Source: Pseudomonas botevensis
Lineage (GTDB): Bacteria > Pseudomonadota > Gammaproteobacteria > Pseudomonadales > Pseudomonadaceae
Length of the DNA stretch: 64,000 nt
Direction: 5' to 3'
Assembly (NCBI RefSeq): GCF_019145475.1
Contig: NZ_JAHTKI010000027.1
Location: 1 to 64,000 of the forward strand
In this document: positions 1-9,677 of the stretch, piece by piece
Position numbering within the stretch: position 1 is the stretch's first letter
Layout: each line of letters begins with the position of its first letter
Notes under the pieces: generated by a model
Told to the model about the DNA's origin: nothing
Database searches by the model: none
The model's input: only the letters and a program-made list of their open reading frames with translations
Translations under genes and position numbers: made by a program

Positions 1-38
1 AACCCCAATTGCGAAAGCAGTTGGGGTTTTGTTTTGTC
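1..38 (+). terminator. Rho-independent terminator of an upstream gene
   Basis: An AACCCCAATTGC arm pairs with a GCAGTTGGGGTT arm around a GAAA tetraloop, and a T-rich tract (TTTTGTTTTG) follows. It lies at the very edge of the window, so it presumably ends a plus-strand gene outside it. It insulates the NRPS operon from that gene. Confidence 0.85.
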
Positions 39-584
39 TACGAAAAAGTACCCGGACGAAGGGATGTCCTACGGCTATTTCGCAAATTTCCTACATTTTG
101 TGTACCTCTCCAGCAAAAAACATGGTTATTATCCGGCGGCGCATCGGGTCACAAACCCGGCGCCAGAAGATTGCCGTGTGTCTACAGACCCGGTAATCGC
201 AGCCGATCGGGACCACCCTGGCGCTGTCACCCCCGCGCAGGTTGTTCCTCGTCGTTGACCCTCAAATGGAAGTCGAGGTTTCAATTGGTCACGCGGTTTG
301 CAATCGTCGATGTAATGGGCAGGGCGATGGATGTCGCCAATGCACCCGTCAATTCTCCAGCTGTTTGCGATGACCGTGTTGCGGTGCTTATCGCCAGCCA
401 ATCCCCCTTCAATTTCATGCGTGTGCCCACGTCCGACCGTGACGTGAACCAACCCGCGCGCGCCGCGCCTTCTTCCTGAATTTCGAATGACCGAACCGGC
501 ATTCGATGCCGGAGCCTGACTGGTGGGGTACGCACTGTCCCTGCCTGATCACAAAAATAAAGCAGTCATGGACGGTAGCCTCCG
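39..584. other. Intergenic region upstream of the NRPS operon
   Basis: About 545 bases without a convincing gene. Short open frames on both strands have no ribosome binding site and no recognisable protein. It should hold the promoter of the 23-kb operon, but I cannot point to a clear -35/-10 pair, a sigma-54 site or a lux box. A perfect dyad lies near its 3' end and is listed separately. Confidence 0.5.
496..512. promoter_or_regulatory. Perfect dyad (CCGGCAT-N3-ATGCCGG) before NRPS1
   Basis: Two 7-base arms flank a 3-base centre, 72 bases upstream of the NRPS1 start codon. It could be an operator half-site pair or a leader hairpin. No T-run follows, so it is not a classical terminator. The function is inferred only from its position. 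Confidence 0.3.
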
Positions 585-3500
585 ATGTTCGACAACAATT
601 CCTTGCGTGGGACGACTCCTGCGCAGCCCGGCATTTCATCCAAAAAAACAGCAGATGACGCGGTACTGAGCGACGCCGACTATCAGCGCCTGGTTCACGA
701 CTGGAACAGCACGGCGCAGCCGTTCGATGCAGATCAGTACGTACACCATCTGTTTGAAGCGCAGGTACTGCGCGACCCCGACGCCATTGCTGCACGCTGG
801 CAGCATGAGGCGCTCAGTTATCACGACCTCAACACACGCGCCAATCGCCTCGCTCACCACTTGCGCGATCTTGGCGTCGGGCCGGACGTGCGAGTCGGGT
901 TATGCCTGGAGCGTTCGCTGGAGATGCTGGTCGGGGTACTCGCGGTGCTCAAGGCCGGCGGTGCTTATGTGCCGCTGGACCCGGCTTATCCGCAGGCGCG
1001 GCTGGCCCACATGCTGGCTGACAGCGCGCCGCCGGTCGTGCTGACTCACGGTGAAGCCCGCCGCCCGTTGCTCGTCGCGCTCGAGCATTCAACGGTTGAA
1101 CCCACACTGCTTGATCTGGCCAATTCCAGCCTCTGGGCTTCGCAGTCACCCGACAACCTCGACCCTTGCGCTGTCGGACTGACGTCTCGACACCTGGCCT
1201 ACGTGATCTACACCTCCGGCTCGACCGGCACTCCGAAAGGCGTGATGGTCGAGCATCGCGGGCTGATCGCCGTGAGCGCCGCCTGGAAGCAGCTTTACGC
1301 CTTGGGCGAGCCGATCAATCACCTGCAAATGGCCGGTTTCTCCTTCGACGTGTTCAGTGCGGATCTGATTCGTGCGCTGGGTTTCGGCGGCACTCTGGTG
1401 CTCTGTCCACGGGAAACCCTGATGGATCCGCCGGCGCTGTATCGTCTGTTGAACGAGGCGCGCATTGGCTTTGCCGACTTCGTACCGGCGCTGCTCAACC
1501 CGTTGCTGGCCTGGGTCGAAGAGACCGGTCACGACTTGTCGTTTCTGCGCACCGTGGTGTGCGGCTCGGACATCTGGACCGCCTACAGCGCGCGACAACT
1601 GCGCCAGCTCTGCGGCGATCAGGTGCAAATCGTCCAGGCCTATGGCGTCACCGAAGCGAGCATCGACAGCACCTGTTTTGAATACGACGACGCGAGCCAG
1701 ACCTACGGCGTACTGCCGATCGGCCGGGCGTTGCCGAACACCCGCATTTACCTGCTCGATACTCAGGGCGCACCGGTTGCCATGGGTGTCGCGGGCGAAT
1801 TGCACATCGGTGGCGTCGGTGTTGCGCGGGGCTATCTGAACCTGCCGCAACTCACTGCCGAACGCTTCATTGACAATCCGTTTGTGTCGGGCGAACGCTT
1901 GTACCGCACCGGCGATCTGGCGCGTTATCGGGCCGATGGCCAACTGGAATTTCTCGGACGCAATGACTCTCAGACCAAGTTGCGCGGACTGCGCCTGGAG
2001 CTGGGGGAGATCGAAACCCGTCTGGCGGACATCGCCGGCGTTCGCGAAAGCGTGGTGCTGTTGCGCGAGGACAACCCCGGCGAACCCCGACTGGTCGCCT
2101 ACTACTGCGAAAGTACCGGCGCGGCACTGACCCCGCGCTCCCTGCGTGAGCAGTTGCAACTCAGCCTGCCGGAGTTCATGGTGCCGACGGCGTTCGTGCG
2201 TCTCGATGCACTGCTGCTGACCGCCAACGGCAAGGTCGATCGCCCAGGGCTGCCGGCACCGGACAGCCAAGCGTTCGATCAGCAGGATTACCAACCCCCG
2301 CAAGGTTCGCTGGAAACCGCGCTTGCCGGGATCTGGGCCGAAGTGCTTGGCGTGGAGCGGGTCGGACGTGAGGATCAGTTCTTTGCTCTCGGCGGGCACT
2401 CGTTGCTGGTTATGCGGGTGCTGGCTCAGGTTCGACACACGCTGGGTCTGGAAGTAGCGCCTTCGGCGTTGTTCGCAGCACCCGTTCTGAAGCAGTTCGC
2501 CGAAGGGCTGCAAGCCAGTCAGGCCGCGGCTCGCCCGGCCATCACGGGTGTTGAACGCTCGGGTGCGCAAACGTTGTCGTCCGCCCAGCAGCGCCTGTGG
2601 TTTCTGGCGCAAATGGAGGGCGGCAACGCGGCGTATCACATGCCGTTGAACCAGCGTTTGCGCGGCGTTCTGGACGTTCCGGCACTGGAACGCAGCTTCA
2701 ATCAACTGGTGGCGCGACACGATGCGCTACGCACTACTTTCATCGCCGTTGAAGGGGAAGGGCGACAACAAGTCTCGCCGCCCGCGCATTGCATCAAGCT
2801 GACGGTGATCGACTTGCAGGGGCACGACTCGCAAGAGCGCCTCATCCGCTTGATCGACGAAGAGGGTGCCAAACCGTTCGACCTGAGCCGTGGCCCGCTG
2901 CTGCGCGTCAGCCTGGTACGGCTGGCGACGGACGACCATGTGCTGTTGCTGACCCAGCACCACATCATCTCCGACGGCTGGTCGATGGGCGTGCTGACCC
3001 GCGAACTGGGCCAGTTGTACGAGGCCGCGTTGCAGGATCGCGACGACCCGTTGCCGCCGCTGCCGGTGCAGTATGTGGATTACGCCGTGTGGCAAAAGCA
3101 GTGGTTGACCGGCGACGTGCTGGATCGACAAACCCGCTATTGGCGCGAAACCCTCACGGGCGCGCCGGTGTTGTTGGAGCTGCCGACCGATCACAAGCGT
3201 CCACCCGTGCAGGATTACCTCGGCGGTTTCGTGCCGCTGGAATTCGACCCTATGTTGACTGCGCGTCTGAAAGCTCTGGGCATGCAGCAAGGCACCACGC
3301 TGTTCATGACGTTGCTGGCCGGTTTTTCGCTGTTGCTGTCGCGCCTGTCGGGGCAGAGCGACGTGGTGATCGGCGTACCTTCGGCCAACCGTCCGCAACA
3401 GGAACTGGAAGGGCTGATCGGTTTCTTCGTCAACACCCTGGCCCTGCGCATGACCCGCTCGGGTACACCGTCGGTCGCACAATGGCTGCAACAGGCGCGT

Positions 3501-6500
3501 CGCGTCGCGCTGGAGGCCCAGGAACATCAGGATCTGCCGTTCGAGCAAGTGGTGGAGTTGCTCAACCCGCCGCGCAGCCTGGCCCACAGCCCGGTGTTCC
3601 AGGTGTTGTTCGCCTGGGAGCAGGATCAGGACTCGGACCTGTTGCTGACCGGGCTGGAGGTCACTCCGGTCTCGAGCAGTCACCATGTCGCCAAGTTCGA
3701 TCTGCAATTGGCACTCAGCGAGCGTGACGGGCAGATTGTCGGCGGTCTGGAGTACGCCTCCGGTCTGTTCGAGCGGGACACTGTCGTGCAGTTCGGCGAG
3801 TACCTGCGCCGGGTGCTGACGCAGATGGTCGAGGATTGCGAGCGACCGCTGGCAATGATCGATCTGCTGAGCGCCGAACAACGGCAACGGATCGTGCACG
3901 ACTGGAACCGCACCGCCCGCGATACCTCATCGACACCTGATTGCATGGCGCGTTTCGAAGCCCGATCCCGGCAGGCTCCTGACGCGGTAGCGTTGCTCGC
4001 CCAGAACCAACAACTGAGCTACGGCGAACTGAATCGGGCCGCCAACCAGCTCGCGCATTACCTGATCGAACAAGGCGCAGGTCCCGAGCATCGCGTCGGC
4101 TTGTGCCTGGAGCGCTCGCCGCAGATGGTCATCGGTCTGTTGGCGATCCTCAAGGCGGGAGCGGCGTACGTGCCGTTCGATCCGGCGTATCCGGGTGAGC
4201 GCCTGGCCTTCATGTTCAACGATGCCGCGCCGACCTTGCTGCTGACGCAATCCAGTCTGCGAGCCGGTCTGCCCGTCAGCGAAACGTTGCCGATCTGCTG
4301 CCTGGACACCGACGCACCGCAATGGGCGCAGCATTCGATCCGTGATCCGCAGGTGCGGGTGAACCCGGAAAACCTCGGTTATGTGCTTTACACCTCCGGC
4401 TCCACCGGGCGACCGAAAGGCGTGGCGCACAGCCGTCGTGCGCTGGATAACCTGATCGCCTGGCAACTCGACCAGACCACCACACCACAACGCGTGCTGC
4501 AATTCGCCTCGCTGAATTTCGACGTTTCGTTCCAGGAAATCTGCAGCACGCTCTGTCAGGGCGGCAGCCTGTTGCTGATGACCGAAGACAGCCGCAAGGA
4601 CCTAGCGGCGCTGCGTCCGACCCTGGTGGCCGAAGGCGTGCAGCGCGCGTTTCTGCCGTTTGCCGTGTTGCAGCAACTCGCCGGTCTGACCGAGGTCGAT
4701 GCACCGATGCCGGCCGGCGGCTGCGAGATCATCACCGCCGGCGAAGCCCTGCAAATCAACGATGAGCTGCGCAGTTTTGTCCGTGGACTCGGCGGCGCGC
4801 AGTTGCACAACCAGTACGGGCCGACCGAAACCCATGTGGTCAGCCAGTTCAGCCTGACGTGCAGCAATGCCGAATCCTGGCCGGACGCGCCGCCCATTGG
4901 CCGGCCCATCGCCAATGCGCGGTTGTACGTGCTGGACGAGCATCTGAATCCTGTGCCGGTCGGCGTGGCGGGCGAGTTGTATATTGCCGGCGCCTGTCTG
5001 GCCCGGGGTTATCTGAATCGCCCGGACCTGACCGCCGAACGCTTCCTGCCGGACCCGTTCAGTGACGAACCGGGCGCTCGAATGTACCGCAGCGGCGACC
5101 TGGCGAAGTTCCTGGCCGATGGCAACGTGCAGTACCTGGGACGCATCGATCAACAGATCAAACTGCGCGGTTTCCGCATTGAGCTCGGCGAGATCGACAG
5201 CCTGTTGCAACAGCAACCCGGCGTGCAGGAAGCCGCTGTGCTGCTGCGCGAGGATGTGCCCGGCGACAAACGGCTGGTGGCCTACGTGGTCGGCTCCGCC
5301 ACCGGCGAAACCCTGCGCGCCGAGCTGCAACGACAGCTGCCCGAGCACATGATTCCGAGTGCCTGGGTTCATCTTTCGCAACTGCCGCTGACCCGCAACG
5401 GCAAGCTCGACCGTCAGGCGCTGCCGGCACCCGAGCGTAGCGCCGGGGCCGATTACGTTGCTCCGCGTAACGACATCGAACAGCAAATGGCCGGGATCTG
5501 GGTCGAAGTGCTCAAATGCGAGCGGGTCGGCATCCACGACAACTTCTTCGACCTTGGCGGCCATTCGCTGCTGGCGACGCGGATGATCTACGCGATCAAC
5601 CAGCGCATGGGCGCGCAATTGTCCCTGAGCCGCCTGTTCCAGACGCCGGTGCTGATGGATCTGGCGGCGCAGGTGCAGGCTTTGCGCAACGATGAAGTCC
5701 GCATTGAGCCAGCCTTCAGTCCGATCGAGCCGGACCGCCACGCCCGGCACGCGCCATTCCCCCTGACCGATATCCAGCAAGCCTACTGGTTCGGTCGCGA
5801 GGCCACGGTCAGCCTCGGCGGGGTCAGTGCCCACGGTTATGAAGAACTGCGCATCCCCGACTTCGACGCCGAGCGGTTCGAGCAGGCGCTGAACCGCATG
5901 ATCCTGCGTCACGACATGCTGCGCGTGGTGTTCCTCAGCGACGGCACGCAACAGGTGTTGGCACAGGTGCCGACCTACCGCATGCCGCGCAGCGACCTGC
6001 GTGGTTTGTCCGCCGAGGTGGCGCAACGCACGCTCGAAGCGACCCGCGAACGCCAGTCCCATCAGGTGCTGGATGCCAGTCGCTGGCCGTTGTTCGAGTT
6101 CAGTCTGTCGTTGCTCGATGACGGCATCACTCACCTGCACATCAGCCTCGATGCCTTGATCGTTGATGCCGCCAGCACGCAGATTCTGGCGCGGGAGCTG
6201 ATGGCGTACTACGTCGATCCGACCCTGGACCTGGACGAGCCGGGCCTGACCTTCCGCGACTATGTCTTGGCCGAACAGCAACTGCGCAATGGCAGCCGCT
6301 ACGAGCAGGCGCTGAGCTACTGGCGCGAGCGAGTGACCACCCTGGCACCGGCGCCGGACCTGCCGCTGGTGCGCCAGCCCGAGAGCATTGCCAACCCGCA
6401 TTTCACCCGGCGCGACCGCGATATGTCAGCGGCGCAGTGGACACAGCTCAAAGCCGTGGCCAAGCAGTTTGCGGTGACGCCTTCGGTGATGCTCCTGACC

Positions 6501-9500
6501 GCGTTCAGCGAAGTGCTCGCGCTGTGGAGTCGCACGCCACGTTTCACCTTGAGCCTGCCGCTGTTCAACCGCATGCCGTTGCACCCGGACGTCGATGAAA
6601 TCATCGGCGACTTCACCTCGCTGGTGTTGCTGGAAGTCGGCATCGACGGCGCGCGGAGTTTCACCGACAAGGCCCGCGCGGTGCAGGCGCAACTTTGGCG
6701 GGACATCGATCATTCGGTGGTCAGCGGCGTGCGGGTGCTGCGCGAGTTGTCCCAGGCACGGGGTGTGCAGCAGACGGCGATGCCGATTGTGTTCAACAGC
6801 ACCCTGTCGGAGGCCGCGCCGGAGCTGGCGGAATTCAACCTCGCGGACGCGTTGAACGCCAGGCACATGCACAGCATCACCCAGACCCCGCAGGTGTGGC
6901 TCGACCACACCTTGCTGGAGCTGGAAGGGCGGCTGTTGTTCAACTGGGACAGCATCGACGAACTGTTCCCCGAAGGCATGATCGAGCAGATGTTCGTCGC
7001 CTATAACGCGCTGCTGGATAGCCTCTGCGAGCCAGCGGCGTGGGGCGCGAACACGCCGCAGCTGCTGCCCCTGGCGCGTTTGCCGGCGCCGGTCGACAGC
7101 GTGCAGACGCTGCCGCTGATGCACGAACTGTTCGAGCGTCAGGCCCTTGCCACGCCGCAGGCGCTGGCGGTGATTGGCGCTCGACAACTCACCTACGCCC
7201 AACTGCGTACGGAAGCGCGGCAACTGGGCGCCCGGCTTCAGGCTCAAGGCGTCGTGCCCAATCGTCTGGTCGCGGTGGTGATGGAGCGCGGCTGGGAGCA
7301 AGTGGTCGCGACCCTGGCGATTCTTTATGCCGGCGGCGCTTACCTGCCGATTGAACCGACCCAGCCCTCCGAGCGCTTACGGCATATTCTGCAGCGCGCC
7401 GAAGCCTCCCTGGCGCTGACCCAAGCGGCGCTGTTCGACAAAATCGAATGGCCGGCATCGGTCCGCACCGTCGCCGTAACCGCTGACGTCATGACCGATC
7501 CCGCGACGTTGCAACCGGTGCACATCACACCAGACGACCTCGCTTACGTGATCTACACGTCCGGCTCCACCGGTCAGCCCAAAGGCGTGGTGATCGACCA
7601 TCGCGGGGCGGTCAACACTTTGCTCGACATCAACCGGCGCTTTGCCGTCGGCCCGGATGATCGCGTGCTGGCGATTTCGTCGCTGAGTTTCGATCTCTCG
7701 GTGTATGACTTCTTTGGCACCCTGGCCGTGGGCGCGGCGGTGGTGATCCTCGAACCGCAACTGGCCCTCGATCCGGCGCACTGGCTGGCATTGATCGAGC
7801 GTCATCGGATCAGCCTGTGGAACTCGGTGCCGGCGCTGCTCGGCATGTTGCTCGAATACGTTGAAGGCGAGGGCGGTGCGTTGCCGGCCTGCCTGCGGGT
7901 GGCGATGCTGTCCGGTGACTGGATTCCACTGACGTTGCCGGAGCGTGCCTGGGCGTTGCAGCCGGACTTGCAACTGATCAGCCTCGGCGGTGCGACGGAA
8001 GCGTCGATCTGGTCGATCTGCTATCCCGTGCAACAGGTCGATCCCGACTGGCGCAGCATCCCCTACGGCAAGGCGCTCGATCACCAGCGTTTCTACGTGC
8101 TGGACGAAGCCCTGCAAGTGCGCCCGACCTGGGTGGCGGGCCAGTTGTACATCGGCGGCATCGGTCTGGCAAAAGGTTACTGGCGTGACGAAAAACTCAG
8201 CGCCGGCAGTTTCTTCGCTCATCCGTTGACCGGCGAACGCCTGTATCGCACCGGCGACCTAGGGCGCTTGCTGCCGGATGGCAACATCGAGTTCCTCGGT
8301 CGTGAAGACAATCAGGTCAAGGTCCAGGGCTACCGTATCGAGCTGGGCGAGATCGAAGCGGCACTCAACCGTCATCCGGGCGTGCAAAGCGCGGTGGTGC
8401 GAATACTCGGCAGCACACTGGGAGAGAAACGTCTGGCGGGCTATGTGCTCAAGGCCGATCCAGACTTGCAGGCCAGCGACTTCACCGATTACCTGAGTGA
8501 CAAATTGCCGGCCTACATGATTCCGACGTCATTCACGTTCGTCGACGCCTGGCCATTGTCGTCCAATGGCAAGGTCGACAAGAAACGCCTGCCGGAACCG
8601 ACAGAGACCGAGACGCAGGGACCGACTCTGGAAGTCGACGGCCCGCAGGAACAGCAACTGGTGGAGATCGTGCAGGGCGTACTCAAGCGTGATGCCATCG
8701 CTGCCCATGCCAACCTGCTGAACCTCGGCGCCACCTCAATCGATATCGTGCGGATCAGCAACGCCTTGTCCGGCGCCTTGCAGTTCCGCCCGCATGTGGC
8801 GCAGTTGCTGGCCCAGCCGACGTTGCTGCATTTGCTCGGCATGTATCGCCAGAACCGGGCGCGTCAGGATCTGCTCGGCAACGTCCGGCAGCCCGCGAAT
8901 ATCGCCCAGGACATCATCGAAGATCCGCAACAGCGAGCGCAGTTCAAGGCTGAACAACACGGGCGCCGCCGCTTCGCTCAAGCCTTGCCGGCGGTGGAAT
9001 TGCTGCTGCCGCAGGACCCGGCGTTTGCCCGGCGTTTCAGCGAGTACCGCTCGGTACGCCAGTACGACGCGCGGCCGATTGCCAGCGAGGCCTTCGCGCA
9101 CTGGCTGGCGGCGCTGGCGCAAGGGCAACTGGATGGCGAGGCGAAGTACCAGTTCCCGTCGGCCGGTGGGCTGTATCCGCTTCAGGCCTACCTTTACGTC
9201 AAGCCGGAGCGGGTGCTCGGCGTGCCTGGTGGCGCGTATTACTACGATCCCCGCCAGCACCGGTTGCTGGCGCTGCAGAGCGGTTTGCTCGACCCGGATA
9301 CCTACGACTACTTCGTCAATCGTCCGGTATACGAGAACGCCGCGTTCTCGCTGTTTTTCATCGCTGACATGGCGGCGATCCGGCCGCTGTATGGAGAGCG
9401 CAGCCGCGACTTCTGCCATATCGAAAGCGGCGCCATGGCTCAGTTGCTGAGCATGACCGCCGTCGAACAGGGCCTGGGCCTGTGCGGAATCGGTTCCATC

Positions 9501-9677
9501 GAAGGGCAGCAATTGACTGCGCTGTTCGACCTCGGGCCAAGCCATGAGTTGATCTACTCAATGGTCGGTGGCCTGCGCACGGCCGATGAGCAACACCGCG
9601 CGCCGGTCGAGACATTTGTTCTGGAACCGGCGATGCAAAGCCCTGGCGACGATGACATGGAGGAGTTTGAGGTATGA
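585..9677 (+). CDS. Nonribosomal peptide synthetase, A-T-C-A-T-Cy-A-T-Ox (NRPS1)
   Basis: Three-module synthetase of 3030 residues. Approximate layout: A1 45-545, T1 (Ser606 in GGHS), C 650-1095, A2 1115-1590, T2 (Ser1661), Cy 1725-2145, A3 2175-2665, T3 (Ser2718 in GATS), Ox 2810-3005. The C domain has HHxxxDG at 792. The Cy domain has the DxxxxD signature (Asp1856, Asp1861) in place of HHxxxDG, so it should condense and cyclise. The last A domain gives pocket residues D-L-Y-N-M-S-L-I-W, which match cysteine. The Ox domain has the SAGGLYPLQ motif of FMN-dependent thiazoline oxidases, so a thiazole is predicted. A2 reads D-V-Q-F-I-A-Q-V-V (proline-like). A1 reads D-V-A-D-V-C-A-I-D; its two acidic pocket residues suggest a basic substrate such as arginine. 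There is no loading C domain, so the chain should start with a free amine. The ribosome binding site is weak. The stop overlaps the NRPS2 start by four bases. Pocket codes were read by eye against GrsA. Confidence 0.95.
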   Translation: MFDNNSLRGTTPAQPGISSKKTADDAVLSDADYQRLVHDWNSTAQPFDADQYVHHLFEAQVLRDPDAIAARWQHEALSYHDLNTRANRLAHHLRDLGVGPDVRVGLCLERSLEMLVGVLAVLKAGGAYVPLDPAYPQARLAHMLADSAPPVVLTHGEARRPLLVALEHSTVEPTLLDLANSSLWASQSPDNLDPCAVGLTSRHLAYVIYTSGSTGTPKGVMVEHRGLIAVSAAWKQLYALGEPINHLQMAGFSFDVFSADLIRALGFGGTLVLCPRETLMDPPALYRLLNEARIGFADFVPALLNPLLAWVEETGHDLSFLRTVVCGSDIWTAYSARQLRQLCGDQVQIVQAYGVTEASIDSTCFEYDDASQTYGVLPIGRALPNTRIYLLDTQGAPVAMGVAGELHIGGVGVARGYLNLPQLTAERFIDNPFVSGERLYRTGDLARYRADGQLEFLGRNDSQTKLRGLRLELGEIETRLADIAGVRESVVLLREDNPGEPRLVAYYCESTGAALTPRSLREQLQLSLPEFMVPTAFVRLDALLLTANGKVDRPGLPAPDSQAFDQQDYQPPQGSLETALAGIWAEVLGVERVGREDQFFALGGHSLLVMRVLAQVRHTLGLEVAPSALFAAPVLKQFAEGLQASQAAARPAITGVERSGAQTLSSAQQRLWFLAQMEGGNAAYHMPLNQRLRGVLDVPALERSFNQLVARHDALRTTFIAVEGEGRQQVSPPAHCIKLTVIDLQGHDSQERLIRLIDEEGAKPFDLSRGPLLRVSLVRLATDDHVLLLTQHHIISDGWSMGVLTRELGQLYEAALQDRDDPLPPLPVQYVDYAVWQKQWLTGDVLDRQTRYWRETLTGAPVLLELPTDHKRPPVQDYLGGFVPLEFDPMLTARLKALGMQQGTTLFMTLLAGFSLLLSRLSGQSDVVIGVPSANRPQQELEGLIGFFVNTLALRMTRSGTPSVAQWLQQARRVALEAQEHQDLPFEQVVELLNPPRSLAHSPVFQVLFAWEQDQDSDLLLTGLEVTPVSSSHHVAKFDLQLALSERDGQIVGGLEYASGLFERDTVVQFGEYLRRVLTQMVEDCERPLAMIDLLSAEQRQRIVHDWNRTARDTSSTPDCMARFEARSRQAPDAVALLAQNQQLSYGELNRAANQLAHYLIEQGAGPEHRVGLCLERSPQMVIGLLAILKAGAAYVPFDPAYPGERLAFMFNDAAPTLLLTQSSLRAGLPVSETLPICCLDTDAPQWAQHSIRDPQVRVNPENLGYVLYTSGSTGRPKGVAHSRRALDNLIAWQLDQTTTPQRVLQFASLNFDVSFQEICSTLCQGGSLLLMTEDSRKDLAALRPTLVAEGVQRAFLPFAVLQQLAGLTEVDAPMPAGGCEIITAGEALQINDELRSFVRGLGGAQLHNQYGPTETHVVSQFSLTCSNAESWPDAPPIGRPIANARLYVLDEHLNPVPVGVAGELYIAGACLARGYLNRPDLTAERFLPDPFSDEPGARMYRSGDLAKFLADGNVQYLGRIDQQIKLRGFRIELGEIDSLLQQQPGVQEAAVLLREDVPGDKRLVAYVVGSATGETLRAELQRQLPEHMIPSAWVHLSQLPLTRNGKLDRQALPAPERSAGADYVAPRNDIEQQMAGIWVEVLKCERVGIHDNFFDLGGHSLLATRMIYAINQRMGAQLSLSRLFQTPVLMDLAAQVQALRNDEVRIEPAFSPIEPDRHARHAPFPLTDIQQAYWFGREATVSLGGVSAHGYEELRIPDFDAERFEQALNRMILRHDMLRVVFLSDGTQQVLAQVPTYRMPRSDLRGLSAEVAQRTLEATRERQSHQVLDASRWPLFEFSLSLLDDGITHLHISLDALIVDAASTQILARELMAYYVDPTLDLDEPGLTFRDYVLAEQQLRNGSRYEQALSYWRERVTTLAPAPDLPLVRQPESIANPHFTRRDRDMSAAQWTQLKAVAKQFAVTPSVMLLTAFSEVLALWSRTPRFTLSLPLFNRMPLHPDVDEIIGDFTSLVLLEVGIDGARSFTDKARAVQAQLWRDIDHSVVSGVRVLRELSQARGVQQTAMPIVFNSTLSEAAPELAEFNLADALNARHMHSITQTPQVWLDHTLLELEGRLLFNWDSIDELFPEGMIEQMFVAYNALLDSLCEPAAWGANTPQLLPLARLPAPVDSVQTLPLMHELFERQALATPQALAVIGARQLTYAQLRTEARQLGARLQAQGVVPNRLVAVVMERGWEQVVATLAILYAGGAYLPIEPTQPSERLRHILQRAEASLALTQAALFDKIEWPASVRTVAVTADVMTDPATLQPVHITPDDLAYVIYTSGSTGQPKGVVIDHRGAVNTLLDINRRFAVGPDDRVLAISSLSFDLSVYDFFGTLAVGAAVVILEPQLALDPAHWLALIERHRISLWNSVPALLGMLLEYVEGEGGALPACLRVAMLSGDWIPLTLPERAWALQPDLQLISLGGATEASIWSICYPVQQVDPDWRSIPYGKALDHQRFYVLDEALQVRPTWVAGQLYIGGIGLAKGYWRDEKLSAGSFFAHPLTGERLYRTGDLGRLLPDGNIEFLGREDNQVKVQGYRIELGEIEAALNRHPGVQSAVVRILGSTLGEKRLAGYVLKADPDLQASDFTDYLSDKLPAYMIPTSFTFVDAWPLSSNGKVDKKRLPEPTETETQGPTLEVDGPQEQQLVEIVQGVLKRDAIAAHANLLNLGATSIDIVRISNALSGALQFRPHVAQLLAQPTLLHLLGMYRQNRARQDLLGNVRQPANIAQDIIEDPQQRAQFKAEQHGRRRFAQALPAVELLLPQDPAFARRFSEYRSVRQYDARPIASEAFAHWLAALAQGQLDGEAKYQFPSAGGLYPLQAYLYVKPERVLGVPGGAYYYDPRQHRLLALQSGLLDPDTYDYFVNRPVYENAAFSLFFIADMAAIRPLYGERSRDFCHIESGAMAQLLSMTAVEQGLGLCGIGSIEGQQLTALFDLGPSHELIYSMVGGLRTADEQHRAPVETFVLEPAMQSPGDDDMEEFEV

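Noticed and set aside
9..479. 156-codon plus-strand frame upstream of NRPS1
   Set aside because: No ribosome binding site, atypical composition, and it begins inside a terminator hairpin.
4602..6401. Minus-strand open frame of 599 codons opposite NRPS1 (similar ones at 15454-17460 and 21205-22941)
   Set aside because: Shadow of the C/A/Cy coding sequence; low-complexity composition and no recognisable domain.
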